From Pyricularia pennisetigena (Eukaryota > Ascomycota > Sordariomycetes > Magnaporthales > Pyriculariaceae), in NCBI RefSeq assembly GCF_004337985.1, contig NC_043740.1, positions 3,153,140 through 3,217,139 on the forward strand: a DNA stretch of 64,000 nucleotides, written 5' to 3'. Both the position numbers and the translations under genes were made by a program. Shown here piece by piece: positions 36,825 through 47,474 of the stretch. The notes under the pieces are model-generated. The model had not been told where the DNA came from. It did not search any database and worked only from the letters and a program-made list of their open reading frames with translations. Position 1 is the first letter of the stretch; each line of letters begins with the position of its first letter.

Positions 36825-36902
36825 AGGAGGAGGAAAAGGAGGAGGAAAAGGAGGAGGAAAAGGAGGAGGAAAAGGAGGAGGAAAAGGAGGAGGAAAAGGG
36901 AA
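36825..36902 (+). repeat. 12-bp repeat GGAAAAGGAGGA encoding Lys/Glu
   Basis: About six units on the plus strand give a KEEE-type run near the end of passenger gene A. The opposite strand reads as Pro/Phe artefacts. Confidence 0.88.
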
Positions 36903-38221
36903 TTGTAAAGAAAAACGTTGCAAATTTATTGCAAATACCAGAAAAAGAATTAGCAATTCGGCCCAATACGCGTGAAAAACTAATATTTTATCCTCGTAAA
37001 AGCGGTATATATGCAATACGCAAACGGCCACCTTAAAGGGGATATAATCCCTAATTCCTAATTCGACCCTCGTTTTAACAGCCGGATATTATACAAAATA
37101 TTGGCCGGGGTAAACGGGTTAAAAAATTAACGGTTAAAGCAGCTGTTTGTAAATAATATATATATATATATTTATTTATTTACATATATATCGAAAACGA
37201 TAACAGAATTTATGCTAATTTATAATATAATTTAGTATAAAAAAAAAATTAAGGATTTTCCTTCCATATTATATGCGTATGCATTCCAGTTGCACATTAT
37301 AAATTATAATATAACGCCAATAACCATTATATAACCGTTTATTATTAAATCTGTGCCATATATATGCAACGCATATATGGTAAATACCCATAAACGGTAT
37401 TATTAAAATTATAAATATAACGTATATATGGCGCATATATTACGCATGTGCTAAATATATGCTTATTAAAATTATATTTAAGGCATAAAATCAACTGTAC
37501 GACCAAATCCAAATGTCCCCCTAATGCGCTGCATATACGGCGCCTATGCATTCGAATAAAATAATTTGCCAAATTATTTAACATTAGTTTACGCACTGCA
37601 TATATACTGCATATGGGTTGAAAATATATTTATTTTAAACAAGATTATTTTTATTGTTTTTGCGGCGAATAAGACGACGAGCTGATTGTGTGTTAATATT
37701 ATATATGGAATGCATTTGCATGGCGTATATTTACTAAATTTGGTGGGCGCTGTGGTTATATTATTAGCATATACATTATATATATTGCATAATGGGAGAA
37801 AATAATAAAACTTATTTTTGGAAACGCCGCGAGTGCGTGAAGTTTTGGTTGTATTAGCAATATATATGCATAGCAAATGGCCCATAAATAACATATACCT
37901 GTCGACGCTTTTTAGCACTTTCGCGAAGGGCGGTTGTTAAATGTTAGCGAACGCCTGCATATACGGCCCATATACCATGCATATATATAGGTTACACAAA
38001 TTTATTTTCAATTTTTTCGTTAAAAATTTGCTTATTAAGTGAATCCGTTTTTATTAGGTTAACCAATGCATATGTATAACAGGTGTAAATTATATATTTA
38101 TAATAATAACCTGACTGGTCCTAATTTTGCCGGGAACAGGAGCGTCGTTTGGTTAAAATTATATTAATGCACTGTATATATCTAATATTTGCATTGGAAT
38201 AATATATTATGGCGAAAGGTC

Positions 38222-38226
38222 CACGC
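38222..38226. repeat. 5-bp target-site duplication CACGC, left copy
   Basis: It is repeated at 45477-45481 directly after the right LTR; a 5-bp duplication is standard for Ty3/gypsy integration. Confidence 0.9.
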
Positions 38227-38681
38227 TGTTACGATCAAGGTATCGGGTAACCTGTTCTTAGGGTAAAGTACAGTGGGTTGAAGCAACTGAGCGTCTTGAT
38301 TGGGTAATTGGGGTTCTCAATAACTGGGGTGAAATTATAATCGTTCTTAAGTAAATATTGAGGTTAATTAAAGTTTGATTGCTGCTAAGCAATTTTAGAA
38401 TCGAATTTATTTACATAGTAATAAACGTGCCTTATATAAACTATATTCCGAATGTGATTTCCCTTAATTTGTTACAAATCGTAGAAATTATTTCGCCTAA
38501 TTTGTTGTGATTTTTTAAGGATTATTGAAATTACCTTTTTGGCGATCACGTGGCGTTACGTGATTTTTCCCTTAAATAATCGATATTTTGTTATCGGCGA
38601 TTTTTTTGGGCGAATATCGTTAAAAGGGGTGTGACCCCGTTTGGCCTTATTGGTACCGACCCATTTTATTTAGTCGTAATA
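38227..38681 (-). repeat. left LTR (3' LTR of the minus-strand element)
   Basis: It aligns over 455 bp with 45022-45476 without visible gaps. Its inner (right-hand) third carries most of its own mutations. Confidence 0.93.
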
Positions 38682-41600
38682 TTAGGTCTCCCTTTTTTTA
38701 ACCAAATCCTTTTGGTTTTTAAATAGTTTATACTCCCCTAATTTTTGTTTTTGTTTCCATATTTTTTTTTGCTAATTTTTTTGCGCTATATTTAATCGCG
38801 TAACCAAATTAAAATTTAATCGTTCGTCGACAAAACGTCGCCACGTTTTCCTTTTTTCCCTATTGTCGACCGATATTATCGAAATGCTTTTTTGCAATCC
38901 CTGCTATACCAAAAGCGTAACATTTTATTAGGTGTTTCCGTAGGATTTTGCTCGTTATGTGGAATGCGTTCGTTCCAACCGTTTTGGTTGCGACGTATTG
39001 GGTTTATCCGTTGTTTAAATCCGTTATATTAATCGCCAGCATTCGAAACTGGATACGGAAATTAAAACGTTTAAAAAACAAATTTACGCGCAACAGGCGA
39101 AATTGCTTCGTTTGCAAAGGTAAAAAAAATTGTAGTTTGAAAAAATAATGCGAACTGTGTTTCGCGGGATTAATAATTTGGAGGAATTGGATCGCGTGGA
39201 ACGTAAGGAGGCAAAATAAAAGGAGCGGCGGCGATCGTCCGAAATTTTTCCTAAAATATTATTCGAATCGTTTTTTCCGGATTCCAATTTTGTTTGGGAT
39301 TCGATTTTCCCAATAGGTTTTTTAAATCCTTTTTTGTTGGATAAAATAAATGTTTTTGCGCAGTATTCGGTCGGTAAATTGCTTTTATCCGTATATTTTG
39401 GTTTGTTGGTATATATTAATCGTTTTTTTGTAAATTCGTTTGGTGGTATGGTTTCGAATCCTGGCCGATTTTTAGCTTTTGGGAATGGTAAATGGTGCTT
39501 TTTTAGGTCGTTTTTTTTTTTGGTTAATTTGTTCGCAAATCCAGTTCCTGGTAATATTAACGGAGTGGTTTTTGGCAATTTTGGAGGTGGTTAAGGGGTT
39601 TTTAAATGTTTTTTTCGTATCCGTAATTTTCCCATTTAATAAAGTATTTTGTTTTACCGTGGTTGCGTCTATGGTCCAATATTCGTTCGACGTCGTATGT
39701 TTTTTCCTCGTCGATTTCGATTATTTTTTGTATATTGGTACCGGGTGGTGCTGGTTCCAATAATAATACGTGGAACGTTGGGTGGATTTTTATAATTCCT
39801 AGTAATAATAATTTGTAATTGGTTTCGCTAATTTTTTTGTCGATTTTAAAAAGTCCAAATTTTTTGTAATTAAATTTGCTATTTGGTCGTTATATTTTAA
39901 TATTGCGTCGAATAAAGTAAACGCTATTTCCTTTTTGGAAGGATGGTCCTTTTATCCGATATTGGTTGGCGTATTTGGTTATTTTTTTTCGTACGAATTC
40001 CAATTCCTGTTGGAATTTTCGGTGGAGTTTTCGTAATTCGTTTATTTGTTTATCGGCTCGTGGGGCCGTAGTCGTGGTTTTTGGTTCTCTATATACCGTA
40101 AGGTTAAATCCGTAATTGGCATAAAACGGGGTTATTTTGGTATTTTTATTTTTTAAGCTGTTATATACGAATTATACTGTGGGTAATAGCCGTACCCAAT
40201 TATCTTATTTATGGTTTATATAACATTTTAAGTATTGTTCCAATATTTGGTTTATTTGTTTTATTTGTCCATTTGTTTATGGGTGGAATGTTGTAAATAG
40301 TTTGTGGTCGGTTCCTAGCTATTCCATTAAAAATTTCCAGAATTTTAATGTAAAAAATTTATTTTTATCCGTAATAATGCTTTTTGGAAGTCCGTGGTTG
40401 CTAACAATTATTCGTAGGAATATGTAGGCGATTTTTTCGGCGTTGCTATTTTCCTTATAAGGTAGGAAGTAGGCGTATTTAGTGAGTTTATCCACTATAA
40501 TTAATATATTGTCGTATTTAATTTTAGTAAGTGGTTTTTCGGAAAGTGGTAATTTAACGATAAAATCCATTGTAATAGTTTGCCAGGCTTTGTTAGGGGC
40601 TGGTAAAAGTTGTAAAAGCCCGTAAAGCTTATGTTTGGCGGATTTGCTTTTTGCGCAAAATTCGCAATTTTTTATAGCTTTTCGTACTTTTTATCGTGTT
40701 TTTTTTAAATTATAGTGCTGTTTTAACCGTTTCCATATTTTGGAAATCCCTTGGTGTCCGTAAGCTTTACTTTCGTGAATTTTCCGTATTTCCTCTGGTA
40801 TGGTTACCGTATTGGTCGTTATAAAATTTCGGTGAATTGGTAAAAGGTTTCCGTTGTCGTTTACCGTAAAGATTTTCCGTGTTTCCTCGGGTATTATATT
40901 TTTATGGTTTGGTTTTTTGCTGAAAGCGTCGGCCCTACCATTTTCTGTTCCTTTTCGGTAAATAATTTTAAAATGGAATTTTGATAGGAATTTTGCCCAT
41001 TTAATTTGTCGTTTGTTTAATATTTTGCTAATGGTAAAATGGGTTAGGTTTTTATGGTTTATGTAAATTAATATTTCGTGTTTAATTCCGGATAATTGTG
41101 GTTTCCATTTTTTAAATGTTCGGATAATAGTTATAAATTTTTTATCGTGGATTTGGTAATTAAGTTTTGGTTTATGTAATTTTTGTAAAAAAAAGGCGTA
41201 AAAATGCAGGCGTCTTTTTTCGTTTCGTTGGCTAAATTATCCTCCGATTGCGTAATTGGATGCGTCGGTTTCGATTTCGAAGGGTTTCGTTGGGTTTGGT
41301 ATTTTAAAAATCGGTTTTTATACTACTGCATTTCGTAATTGTTCGAAAGTTTGCTGTATTTGTTCCGTCCATTGGAATTTTAAGTCCTTTTTGGTTATAT
41401 TGGTCAATGGGGTGGCGATCGCGCCGTAACCTTTAATAAATTTTTTGTAAAAATTCACGAATCCAAAAAATACCCGAACGTTTTTTACGTTTTATGGTTA
41501 GGGCCATTCCTTTACTGTTTGGATTTTTAATTTTTCCATCCTAATTTTTCCAGGGGCGATAGTATATCCTAGGAAATTAACTTGCTTGCTGTGAAAAATG

Positions 41601-44600
41601 CATTTTTCGGGTTTAATTAAAAGTTTAGCGTTTTGTAGCTTTTGTAAAATTGTGTGGACGTGTTTTTTATGTTTTTCCAACGTTTTGGAAAAAATAAAAA
41701 TATTATCCAGGTAAATAACGATAAAAATGTCTAAACATTCCCTAAAAACGTGGTTAATTATGGTTTAAAAGGTTGCGGGGGCGTTGGTGAAACCGAAAGG
41801 CATTACCAGGTATTTATAATGTTTTCGTTTGGTGCGAAATGCTGTTTTCCATTCCTCGCCTTCCTTTATACGGATTAAATTGTATGTTTTTTTAAAGTTT
41901 AATATCGTAAACTATTATATTTAGTAAAACATGTTTCGAAATTTTCCTATTAGTGGGAACGGGTAGCAATTTTTTATTGTAATATCGTTTAATTGTTTGT
42001 AATCCACGTATAATCGTAATTTTCCGTTTTTTTTTGGTACGAAAAGGATTGGGTATCCTGCTGGTAATATCGATGGTCTAATATAGCTTTTTTTGAGGTT
42101 TTCCGCGAAGTATTCGTTTAAAACCTCCATTTATGTCGGATTTAAACCGTATATTTTGTGGAATTTTAGTTGGGTTCCTTTTTTTAATAATATTTTATAG
42201 TCGAACGGACTGTGTTCGGGTAATCCTGTTTCGAGTTTTTGGTTAAACAGTCGTGTATAATTTTGGTATTTTTCTGGGATTTTGCCGTTTTTAATCTGTT
42301 TTTTCGTGGTTTATATTATATAATTGGATCGGTTTTAACCTGTAAATAGTCGCTTTTTTTCCGATATTAGCTCCGGGGTTGGTCGTCCTCCCTATAGGTA
42401 CGCCATTTGCTTTATTTGGTTTTTCCGTGCCCTATATTTCCTGTATAAACCCTACTGTGTTGGAAATCGTTCAATAATTAGGTGTTTTTCCCATTAAATT
42501 TGGCCTATAATCCAATTTATCCGGGGGTTGCTCCTTTTAAACCAGGGAATTCCTAAAATTATATTTTTATTCCCTATTTCCGTAATATCCAAAATGATTT
42601 ATTTTTTTCGTCCATAATTTTCCATCCAAAGGTATACGGTTTCTGTTTCGATGGTACCGTTCCCGTATAAAATTGCCTTTCCTTTTACGGTTTATAATCG
42701 ATATAATTTTTCCTTTTATCGCCAAAATATTCGTCGTTTTTTCACGATTTTTGGAAAAATGTAGTTGCTTTATATTCCGTTATTAAAAAGCGTTCGTATG
42801 GGTTTTCCATTAAATTATATATTTAGGAATATGTGTTCGTGTATTGCTTTCGTGGTTTGCGTGGCGTTTAAGGTTTTTTATTCCGTTTTTGTTACTACCG
42901 TTTAGTACCTTGTACCGTTTAGTTGTCCTAGTTTTTTGGCTTGCTGGATTCGCGTCGTGGGTCTTTATTTTTTTTGTTTCGGGGCGTATAGCTGTTTTTA
43001 ACGTTGATTTTATTAAATCGGTGCCCTGTTAGTGCAGGCGTTTTTCGTGCGTTTATGGGTATTTCGTTGTTTTTAACGTTGGGGTTCCACACAATTCTGG
43101 TTATGGGTGCGGGTCCTGGTTATCGTAACTTCGTTTCGTGCCATACCTATACTTTGGTTAATATATATACTTTGCAAATGTTTCGGGTGCATTCGTACTA
43201 TGGGAATTGTTTTTGGTTATAGCATACTATGGGGTAGTCGTTATAAAGGGTGAAAATTACCGCTGGTTCGGTGTTAAATTTTATTTTAATTTCCCAATTG
43301 GGTAATTTAATGGTAGTATATATTTCGTAGATGCCTGTTGTTTTACGTCGTCGTGGGAAAAAATCGTGGATTATTTTTTTGCTAAAATGTAATCCGCAAT
43401 TGTTTCAAAAACATTTTACCCAAAAAATTTTTGTGTATTTGGGATATTTGGTATCCAAGGTTGGGTGGTTTCCGAAAATTGGATTAATTAATTTTATGGG
43501 GTTTTGTATTTATATTCGAAATGGTATTCCGGGAAATTGCATTAATTGGTCGTTTCGGTATAAATCGATAAATTTCTTCTTATATATATAAAGGTTATTT
43601 TCCTTTATTACACTGTATAGGTCTGAAAATATAATTTTTTTTTCGCTAAATTCGTTTTTTAATTCGTTACTAAATTCGTCCGTTGGGGTTTGTTGGATTA
43701 TCCGGATACGGTGGGTTTGTTCCAATGGTTTTGGTTCTAATTTTTTTAAAATATTTAATTCCGTAGGTTCGGGTAATTTGGCGTTTTACCTGCGTAATTA
43801 TACCGGTGGTTTGGTTTTAATAAGTACACGGTTTCCTACTGCTAAGGTCCGAATGTTTTTAAGTTTTTATGGGTATTATCCTGCGTCCATTTTTACGCTA
43901 TTGTGGATTATACAATTATCGTTATAATATATGGTCCAGCTTTTTAAACTGTATTAATCCGGTGGTATCTGTTAGTGGGTGGTGGTATTTAATTTTCGTG
44001 GTTTTTTGGAATCGGGGTGTAAATCCGGAATGTTTTAGGGATAAAATTTGGCTATATGTCCTGGTTTTTCGCATTTAAAGCATTTACCATTTTTGGGATT
44101 TTTGCGCGGTTTTTTATATTGGATCGCGTTAAGGTTTATAAATCCGTTATATATTCCGTAGGAAATACTGTACTGGCGAAACGGTTTAAAATATTAATAT
44201 TTGCGTCCCGTATTGGTTTATCGCAAAGTTAACCCCCATACGCTGCGTTTTTCGCGTCGTTCCAATTTCCGTTCGTAAAATCGGTTATCGATTTTAATTG
44301 CTAATTTTACGTACTCGGTTAGGGTATCGGGTCGTTTTTTTTTGACAAATTCGTTTTTAATTTTTTTTTTAAATCCCGCATAAAAGCGTGCCATTAGGGT
44401 TTCGGGGCCCCATAGTAATTTGGCGGTAATTTGTCGAAATTTACTGGTATATTTGGATACCGATTTAGTTTAAATAAAGCGTACCAATTTACGTTTAACC
44501 GTGCGTTCCTCGTCTGGGCTACCGAATATTCCCCTAAAATATTTTTCGAAATTTTCGTAATCGTCGAAAATGCGGTTGGTTTCAATTTTACGGTTTTCTT

Positions 44601-45021
44601 TTTTATCGTAATCCAAATAATTTCGTAGGATTGGTTCGAACCAGGTAAACGCATCGCCTTTTAATAACGAGGTTACGTAAATAATTTTTTTTGCGTTATT
44701 ATCGAAATTGTCCTCGTTAAAATAAAGGTAAGCCCGGGTTCCCGTAAAAAATCCCTGCAAGGTATTTGGGGTGCTATTATAGGGTAATGGTAAAAAATAT
44801 TTGATATGGTTTTTATTAGTTCGATTAATTTATTCGGTTATTCGTTCCTGGAATTGTCGATTTTTTGCTTGGAGCGTCGCAACCATTTAACGTAAAGCGT
44901 TAACGCTGGCCGGAGCGTTAATGGTAAAAGGGGTTTAAAGGGTGGTTTTGTTGGAAAACATTATTTCGGCGATACTATTCGGTATATTTTAAGGCAAAAT
45001 ATTAAATAGGAGCAATTAAAA

Positions 45022-45476
45022 TGTTACGATTAAAGTATCGGGTAACCTGTTTTTAGGGTAAAGTACAGTGGGTTAAAGCAATTAAGCGTTTTAATTGGGT
45101 AATTGGGGTTTTCAATAACTGGGGTGAAATTATAATCGTTTTTAAGTAAATATTAAAGTTAATTAAAATTTAATTGCTGTTAAGCAATTTTAAAATCGAA
45201 TTTATTTACATGGTAATGAGCGTGCCTTATATAAATTATATTCCGAATGTAATTTCTTTTAATTTGTTACAAATCGCAGAAATTATTTCGCCTAATTTGT
45301 TGTAATTTTTTAAGGATTATTGAAATTACCTTTTTGGCGATTACGTGGCGTTACGTGATTTCTCCCTTAAGTAATCGATATTTTATTGTCGGCGATTTCT
45401 TTGGGCGAGTGTCGTTAGGAGGGGTGTGACCCCGCCTGGCCTCATTGGTACCGACCCATCTTGTCTGGTCGTAACA
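45022..45476 (-). repeat. right LTR (5' LTR of the minus-strand element)
   Basis: It has the same length as the left LTR. Its inner (left-hand) two thirds are more mutated than the corresponding part of the left copy, while its outer ~100 bp keep their original C and G. Confidence 0.93.
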
Positions 45477-46864
45477 CACGCAGGGCAGCAGTATTAATAT
45501 TAAAAATCCCCTGTTTAAGCGATGTAATAGCATTTACCGCCCAGCCCATAGTTTATTGGTATCCTAATTTGTGTATTATTAATATATTTACCCTATATAT
45601 GCAATGCATTTGCTTACTCACTTAAGATTTTTCTTTTCCACACGAAGTTTCGCCCATTGGTTAATTGCCATAAAACGAAAAATAGCCCTGTAAATAGTTA
45701 ATATATGCAGGGTATGTGCTGTGCATTGGATACACTTATTTGCGGCCCGCACGTTTTTCGTCCTCTGTTATATTGGCGCGAGTACTTTTTGCAACTAAAA
45801 TGGTGTTAATGGAATGTATATATATATTATATATTTTAATTACATTTACCAATTCCAGGGTGCTCGTTTTTCATATGGCGGGTAAACTAAATTATTTATC
45901 AATCGCGTATATTAAATATATGCATTGGAAATGCATGGCAAATATTTACCTTTCCATTGCTTTTGTAAATCGCACCGCAAATGACGTTAATATTTATATT
46001 TACTATGCAATTGCATATGGTAAATATGTGCATAGCATATGGCAGGAGAAAACATTTATATTAAAGCATTGGTTTTATTGAAATAAATAAAAGGGTGGGG
46101 GTATGCTGCGGTAATATTAGCATATGCTTTGCATACGCCAGGCATATGGGGGCCGCACCAGCAAACTGCTCCTCGGTTACCTCCTTTTTGCCATTTTTTC
46201 GGTGGTATTTTATACGTATATTAGCTATATATATGCATCGCACAAACTATGGATTTGGACATAAATTTACGTTTAATGTAATCCTTATTTTTGTACTTAA
46301 TAGGGCCTATAAGGTGTAAATATCCCGTATATGCGGCGTATATACACTGCTAATATTTACCAATAATCCAGCCGTTATCGCTTACATAAAGAGCGGTATT
46401 TCGATTAAAATTCTGCAAATTAATATCCCTTTGCATACGGTTAATATATGCACAGCACGAATACGGTATGGGCAAATAAAAAGTATTTACCATTGCGGTT
46501 AACCAATTGGGGAAATTCCAATTCTGTTAACGTACCATTTTAATTACCTGTATGTTTTGTATATGGTTAGCAAATGTTTAATATATAAATTGCATGTTTA
46601 TAAGGTATAATATGTGGTGGTGCGGAGGGCGGTTTAAGTTAAAATAACGGGTAGGGTTAAGGCGGAAATAAGATAAAATTGAAAAAGTAAATGGTGGGTG
46701 AAATAATTTGATAAAAAACTTGCGCGAAGCGCAAAATATGCGCGCGTTTCGCGCATGTTCGAAATATTGAATAATAATGCGAATTTTCGTTATAAAACGA
46801 TAAAATCAATTGATTTAAACGTATAAAACTGGTTATACGTACTGTTGTTGTTGCTGTTATTATT

Positions 46865-46903
46865 GTTATTGTTGTTGGTGGTGGTGGTGGTGGTGGTGGT
46901 GGT
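46865..46903. repeat. (GGT)n microsatellite
   Basis: A G-rich triplet run lies near the right end of the transposon, beside a GTT/ATT run from 46843. It does not look coding. Confidence 0.9.
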
Positions 46904-47102
46904 GATAAAAAATGGTGGTGGTAATAAAAAATCAGAAAATAATGCCATACGCGGCGCATACGCGGGGCAGATGCGGTGTACGTCATTGACAGCACGTGAA
47001 TCACTTTTTCTAAGTGGGGCTACTTAATATATTTGACCAATTAAAATCTATAGAGTTGAAGGGGGTTCAGAAAATAAGTGGGCCGCTAACTCAATTTGGA
47101 TC

Positions 47103-47137
47103 CTGAACCCCCTCCAGCGAGTTTCTGAACCGGGCTC
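47103..47137 (-). repeat. terminal inverted repeat, right
   Basis: It is the exact reverse complement of 30830-30864. A plus-orientation GGGGGTTCAG copy lies just inside at 47061-47070, matching the second left copy at 30888-30897. Confidence 0.95.
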
Positions 47138-47148
47138 ATGTCTGAACT

Positions 47149-47158
47149 CGAAAAAAAC
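47149..47158. repeat. candidate 10-bp target-site duplication, right copy
   Basis: It is identical to 30808-30817. Confidence 0.55.
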
Positions 47159-47474
47159 TGGATCAACAATTATGGAGATGGACAACTACTCCAGATTTGG
47201 ACGTTTTGTTATTACAAGTCTGACAACATCACAATAGTAGATCAAACCTGTATGGTGTATTGCCAAAAAAAAACTCGAAAATATATATATAATTATAAAC
47301 AGGACAGGCTACTTGAAAAGGTACAAATACTGGATGCTGTAAAGCTACAGCCATGAATGTTTTGTTGCCAACTACCTATTTTTTAAACACATGTCAATTC
47401 TAATTAGGACTTTCAAAACCTTACAAACCTTACGAAAACTTAGTTTCTCCTTTTCATTCAATATCAATTATCCA

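Larger units (their letters stand above)
35376..37036 (+). pseudogene. intron-rich zinc-finger-like passenger gene A
   Basis: Short exon-like blocks separated by GTAAGT/GTATAT introns read: MSKNDWAPSENQ (35379); DLDDFIFPDVENALFTSKYG and GIANPNWDWVPLS (35485-35583); a Cys/His block KICGASYAQFTDFRRHSRCE (35908-35968) followed by H; then RNPSLTEKEFGF, VLDQHWKQSKF, HIYPLDIIA, SFRIKYGSHFQRQ, and a basic segment TSDTRPRTRIKF. It ends in a Lys/Glu repeat (36825-36902) and stops at 37036. A few stops interrupt it. The Cys-x-His-x-His block looks like a C2H2 or BED-type finger missing one cysteine. I do not know a family for the whole unit. It may be a second transposon protein or a captured host gene. 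Confidence 0.35.
38227..45476 (-). mobile_element. full-length Ty3/gypsy LTR retrotransposon, minus orientation, inactivated
   Basis: Two 455-bp LTRs (38227-38681 and 45022-45476) start TGTTAC and end GTAACA (mutated to GTAATA in the left copy), flanked by CACGC. Gene order on the minus strand is Gag (about 44950-44030, with DAFTWFEPILRNYLDY and a CCHC-type knuckle), RT (42130-41500, with [20 protein letters not shown]), RNase H (41300-40890, with ETDASNYAIGG) and integrase (about 40700-39900, with NILIIVDKLTKYAYFLPY and IITDKNKFF). RT-RNaseH-integrase order defines Ty3/gypsy. The polypurine tract AAAAAAAGGGAGA abuts the left (3') LTR. Many stops interrupt all domains. The catalytic YxDD box reads YLDN at 41713-41702, and the last cysteine of the knuckle reads tyrosine; both fit G-to-A change on the coding strand. 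Confidence 0.92.
37300..46620 (-). pseudogene. intron-rich zinc-finger-like passenger gene B, interrupted by the retrotransposon
   Basis: On the minus strand, small exon-like blocks alternate with introns that nearly all begin GTAAAT and end TTAG/ATAG/ACAG. In order they read: FPQLVNRN or NWNFPNWLTAM (~46500); NRNTALYVSDNGWIIG (~46380); PIKYKNKDYIKRKFMSKSI (~46270); IRIKYHRKNGKKE (~46200); CGAIYKSNGK joined to FTRHMKNEHPGI (45965 and 45870); KSTRANITEDEKRAGRK (~45770); and FRFMAINQWAKLRVEKK (~45650). A block NTAALRGPFA then spans the retrotransposon insertion (45477 and 38226). Further blocks include TTKTSRTRGVSKNK (~37830). The CGA..H..NEH block is finger-like and resembles the finger of passenger gene A. 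Exons are only 35-70 bp. No complete frame can be claimed, and the family is unknown. Confidence 0.35.
30808..47158. mobile_element. composite DNA transposon, probably Mutator-like, with passenger genes and a nested retrotransposon
   Basis: Perfect 35-bp inverted repeats at 30830-30864 and 47103-47137 begin GAGCCCGGTTCAG and end GGGGGTTCAG. They lie just inside identical 10-bp copies of CGAAAAAAAC (30808-30817 and 47149-47158), a plausible target duplication of the length made by Mutator-like elements. The 11-12 bp between each duplication and its inverted repeat match only partly, so the exact ends are uncertain. Inside are a degraded transposase gene, two more intron-rich reading units and a complete Ty3/gypsy element of 7,250 bp. 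Without that insertion the element would be about 9.1 kb. AT content rises abruptly about 130 bp inside the left end and falls just before the right end. The class call rests on the duplication length and on remembered transposase patterns, not on a search. Confidence 0.72.

Noticed and set aside
30808..47158. Starship giant transposon
   Set aside because: I see no DUF3435 tyrosine recombinase at the edge. The element is small for that class and ends in long perfect inverted repeats with a 10-bp duplication.
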